Source of the DNA: Alteromonas sp. RKMC-009
GTDB taxonomy: Bacteria > Pseudomonadota > Gammaproteobacteria > Enterobacterales > Alteromonadaceae
Assembly: GCF_003584565.2 (NCBI RefSeq)
Contig: NZ_CP031010.1
Location: 2,852,001 to 2,916,000, forward strand
Length of the DNA stretch: 64,000 bases
Direction: 5' to 3'
The notes under the pieces were generated by a model. That model was not told the DNA's origin, did no database searches, and saw nothing but the letters and a program-made list of their open reading frames with translations. Positions within the stretch are counted from its first letter, which is position 1. Each line of letters opens with the position of its first letter. The position numbers were made by a program, and so were the translations under genes. Below are positions 61,452-64,000 of the stretch, piece after piece.

Positions 61452-64000
61452 TCAGAAACGTACCTCTGCGCTGGCGTAAAAGTAACGTGAAAAAGGTAAG
61501 TAGAGGTTTGCAAGGTAATCACCGGACGCATTAAGAGGCGGGGATTGCCGGAACATATTCCGTACTCCCACTTCTGCATCAACAGCACCTGCAGGACTGT
61601 CATCAAAGGTATATTTGACGGACGCATTCCATGTCGTCATCGAAGGCACTTTAAAATCAGAGCCGTCTGCGTATCTCCCGTCATTAAGATGGTGGGTATA
61701 TTGCGCTGATAATCTGCATATCAGTTTCCGGAATTGCCACGTAAATCTGGCAAGGCCTTTCCATTCAGGTTTTTTACCGTTCACTCCTGTTTCATTGCCA
61801 TTACCGATAACGACAAACCCGTCAATAAGTCCGTTATCCTGTGCGGCCTTCACTTCTTCCATTTCTGCTGTCAGTGCCTGCTGATAACTGATCAGCTTCG
61901 ATGCGGCCAGATGAAAAGAAAAGTCGCCCCACTCCAATGATTTGTATGCGCCGTCCATAGCGAAATCGGCGCCTTTTACTGACAGTGAGTTTTGGTTTTG
62001 ATAATCGGTCTGGATAAAGAGGATCTGTCCTGCCGCCTGCAAACCGGTATTTGTAAAAAGGCTCTGCTGTTCGCTATTCGCATCGTTTCGCACAATGCGG
62101 CTATCCTGCGACTGCATGGTAGTGCGCAGATACAAATCACGGGCAATGACGTCTTCCACGGGAGCCACGCCAACCCGGTCAGTAATGTCGATTTGCCAGA
62201 TATCTGCTGAAAATGACATGTTCCCCTTGTCACTGTACATACCCGGGATCCTGTAAACCATGCCGGCTGTGCGGTTTACCGAGCGCTCCGGCTTCAGGTT
62301 TTCATTTCCCGCAATATGCCAGGTCACTGCGTAAGTGGCTGAACAACCGGCGTAGCTTTCAATATAGTGTTGACGCTCAGCCGCCTCACAGAAAATATAG
62401 TCGGTATGATTGTTGTACCTGGCCATTTCACTGGCATTGAGCACTTCCAGATTAGGCGCTTTGAATCCCTCAGACCACGAACCGCGGATAAGTAAAGAAT
62501 CATTGATCTGCCAGACTGCTGCCACTTTCGGCGTAGCGATACTCCCGACATCACTGTAACGCTCATATCTGCCGGCAATTTGCAGATCCAGAGCGTTTAT
62601 AAAGGGCAAATCAAATTCAGGTGAAACAAGCGGCATCGCCAGTTCACCATAGACAGACATCACCTGCCGGCTGCCTGCTGAATCCGGTGTTGGACTGGTT
62701 CCTGCCAGGTCACTGAGGTACTCATATCCGGTATACCAGTCGGTATAGGTTTGCGTTCCGTCCACCAGCGGATCTCTGTCGTCTTTCAGAGATTCATAAC
62801 GAAACTCAGCACCGGTAGCGAAACCCAACTCCCCCGCAGGGAGTTTTATCAAATCAGGTGATGTTATTTTTACGTCCCATGACGCAATTTCAGACACGCT
62901 GTTGCGGTGTGCTTTTACTGCAAAATCAGAGCTGTCCGCCTGAGCATTCAAACCGCCGGAAAAAGGATTATATGCATCGCTGCTGCGCCCGGAAATGGCT
63001 TCTGCAAATGCCGACACACTGTAGCCGTCTGACGTATCGGCTGCATGGCCTTTTGAATAGAGGAGCGCAGACTCCCAGGACAGACCCACGGATGTCAGTC
63101 CTTTTAATCCGGCGAGAAACCGCGATTGTGTATTATGTACGTCAACAGTGCGCAAACCACCACCGGTAAACCGGTATTGCCTGATTTCAACAGGCACGCC
63201 ATCATCAGGCACATTATCCAGCCCGCTTATCCGGTTTGGGTTAATGGTGCCGTCAGCGAGAGTCGATGCCCCGAGGGGATTGTAATAGGCGTCAGCAGGC
63301 ACATAAACCGGCGTATTCACTGAAAAAAAACCATGACTGGTCACGTAATCCGATGCCGCTTTGTATAAGGCAATTTCGCCGAAGATTTCCGTGTCAGGCA
63401 GCCATTGCCAGTTGAATATGGAAAAAAGATTAACCCGTTCTACACCGGGGGTAATGTAAGTACCTGCAGCGGCAAAGTCATACAAATAGTCACCTGCTGC
63501 ACTACCGGACGCATAGCATGTGCCGCTGTAACCTTCAGCGATGCAGTTATTGCTGCTTTCTGCCTCAGTATGAAAATAACCGGCGGCACTGGTGAGTGGC
63601 TGACCATTAGCAGTAACTTGCGCGGGCGCAATAAAGTTACCCCACGGGGTATAAACACTGCGACCATCCAGCGAAGCGGCATTTTCCAAATCGGTGTTAG
63701 CAAAAAAGTTGCGGTGGTCTGATGTTGCGGTGTACCACTGATCGGCGGCATATTGGGGAGTTCTTTTGACCACATTGAACATCAACGACACATTTCCCTT
63801 TCCATTGTCAAAATCCGTTCCGGCAAAACCGGTAAGCTCTGAGTCTGTCCGGCCAGTGCCCTCTGCTTTGCCATAACGGAGCTTTAACCCCGCACCTTCA
63901 ATATTTTTTCGGGTAACAATGTTAACCACTCCGGCAATGGCATCTGAACCGTAAATCGCAGAAGCACCGTCAAGAAGGATCTCCACTCTGTCCGAACCGT
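61452..64000 (-). CDS. TonB-dependent receptor, 5' end outside the window
   Basis: About 849 residues are visible; the gene runs off the right edge and has no start here. The frame opens into the plug segment SDRVEILLDGASAIYGSDAIAGVVNIV, with a barrel down to a C-terminal YFYASAEVRF. It is clearly paralogous to the receptor at 53697: SWSEGFKAPNLEVLNASEMARYN and GRYERYSDVG recur. It precedes the 979-aa amidohydrolase by 42 bases and is presumably the importer of the substrate that enzyme acts on. Confidence 0.92.
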   Translation of the reverse strand, partial: GSDRVEILLDGASAIYGSDAIAGVVNIVTRKNIEGAGLKLRYGKAEGTGRTDSELTGFAGTDFDNGKGNVSLMFNVVKRTPQYAADQWYTATSDHRNFFANTDLENAASLDGRSVYTPWGNFIAPAQVTANGQPLTSAAGYFHTEAESSNNCIAEGYSGTCYASGSAAGDYLYDFAAAGTYITPGVERVNLFSIFNWQWLPDTEIFGEIALYKAASDYVTSHGFFSVNTPVYVPADAYYNPLGASTLADGTINPNRISGLDNVPDDGVPVEIRQYRFTGGGLRTVDVHNTQSRFLAGLKGLTSVGLSWESALLYSKGHAADTSDGYSVSAFAEAISGRSSDAYNPFSGGLNAQADSSDFAVKAHRNSVSEIASWDVKITSPDLIKLPAGELGFATGAEFRYESLKDDRDPLVDGTQTYTDWYTGYEYLSDLAGTSPTPDSAGSRQVMSVYGELAMPLVSPEFDLPFINALDLQIAGRYERYSDVGSIATPKVAAVWQINDSLLIRGSWSEGFKAPNLEVLNASEMARYNNHTDYIFCEAAERQHYIESYAGCSATYAVTWHIAGNENLKPERSVNRTAGMVYRIPGMYSDKGNMSFSADIWQIDITDRVGVAPVEDVIARDLYLRTTMQSQDSRIVRNDANSEQQSLFTNTGLQAAGQILFIQTDYQNQNSLSVKGADFAMDGAYKSLEWGDFSFHLAASKLISYQQALTAEMEEVKAAQDNGLIDGFVVIGNGNETGVNGKKPEWKGLARFTWQFRKLICRLSAQYTHHLNDGRYADGSDFKVPSMTTWNASVKYTFDDSPAGAVDAEVGVRNMFRQSPPLNASGDYLANLYLPFSRYFYASAEVRF

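Overview
The window looks like a chromosomal segment of a marine gammaproteobacterium of the Alteromonadales, most likely Alteromonas or a close relative. This is inferred from gene content: large TonB-dependent receptors beside secreted amidohydrolases, a heavy-metal RND efflux set, an Anbu proteasome-like locus, several amine/amino-acid catabolic enzymes and moderate GC. No rRNA, tRNA, CRISPR array or insertion sequence was recognised. One gene is cut by the left edge (YqcI/YcgG family) and one by the right edge (TonB receptor).

Layout. 1-3.6 kb: a divergent accessory locus with a partial YqcI/YcgG (GntA-like haem enzyme) gene on the minus strand and, on the plus strand, a 76-aa peptide, an unknown 186-aa protein and an FAD/NAD(P)-binding oxidoreductase. 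3.6-6.3 kb: a cupin divergent from a BCCT transporter with a BetT-like cytoplasmic tail. 6.4-12.5 kb: a minus-strand metal efflux operon (outer membrane factor, His-rich adaptor, RND pump, small His-rich protein). 12.5-17.6 kb: GNAT acetyltransferase and M20 amidohydrolase, divergent from an aldehyde dehydrogenase plus FAD amine oxidase. 17.8-25.4 kb: MscS channel, MFS exporter, a TPR/degenerate-GGDEF membrane sensor, an amidohydrolase lipoprotein and a small membrane protein.

25.5-28 kb is a small accessory islet: a short conserved protein, a Doc-type toxin-antitoxin pair, a catalytic-domain-only tyrosine recombinase and an unknown protein. 28.1-30.5 kb carries a DUF2239 protein behind a perfect palindrome, overlapping a MATE exporter, then TfoX. 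30.5-41.9 kb is a catabolic unit: a peptide-type ABC importer, a PuuB-like FAD oxidase and a HAD enzyme on one strand; a class III aminotransferase, a tartrate/D-malate-type dehydrogenase and succinate-semialdehyde dehydrogenase on the other. Together they suggest uptake of an amine- or amino-acid-like substrate and its conversion to succinate.

42-53.4 kb holds housekeeping and unusual singletons (YbhB, HGSNAT-type membrane protein, patatin, VOC protein), a cluster of DnaA-box-like sequences before an ACT protein and an EIIA-Glc-like protein with one of its two histidines replaced, then the Anbu locus: zinc metallopeptidase, Anbu, circularly permuted ATP-grasp and alpha-E protein. YlqF GTPase and an extreme Glu/Arg/Gln coiled-coil protein follow. 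53.7-64 kb is a peptide-scavenging block: two paralogous TonB receptors flanking two secreted amidohydrolases, all on the minus strand.
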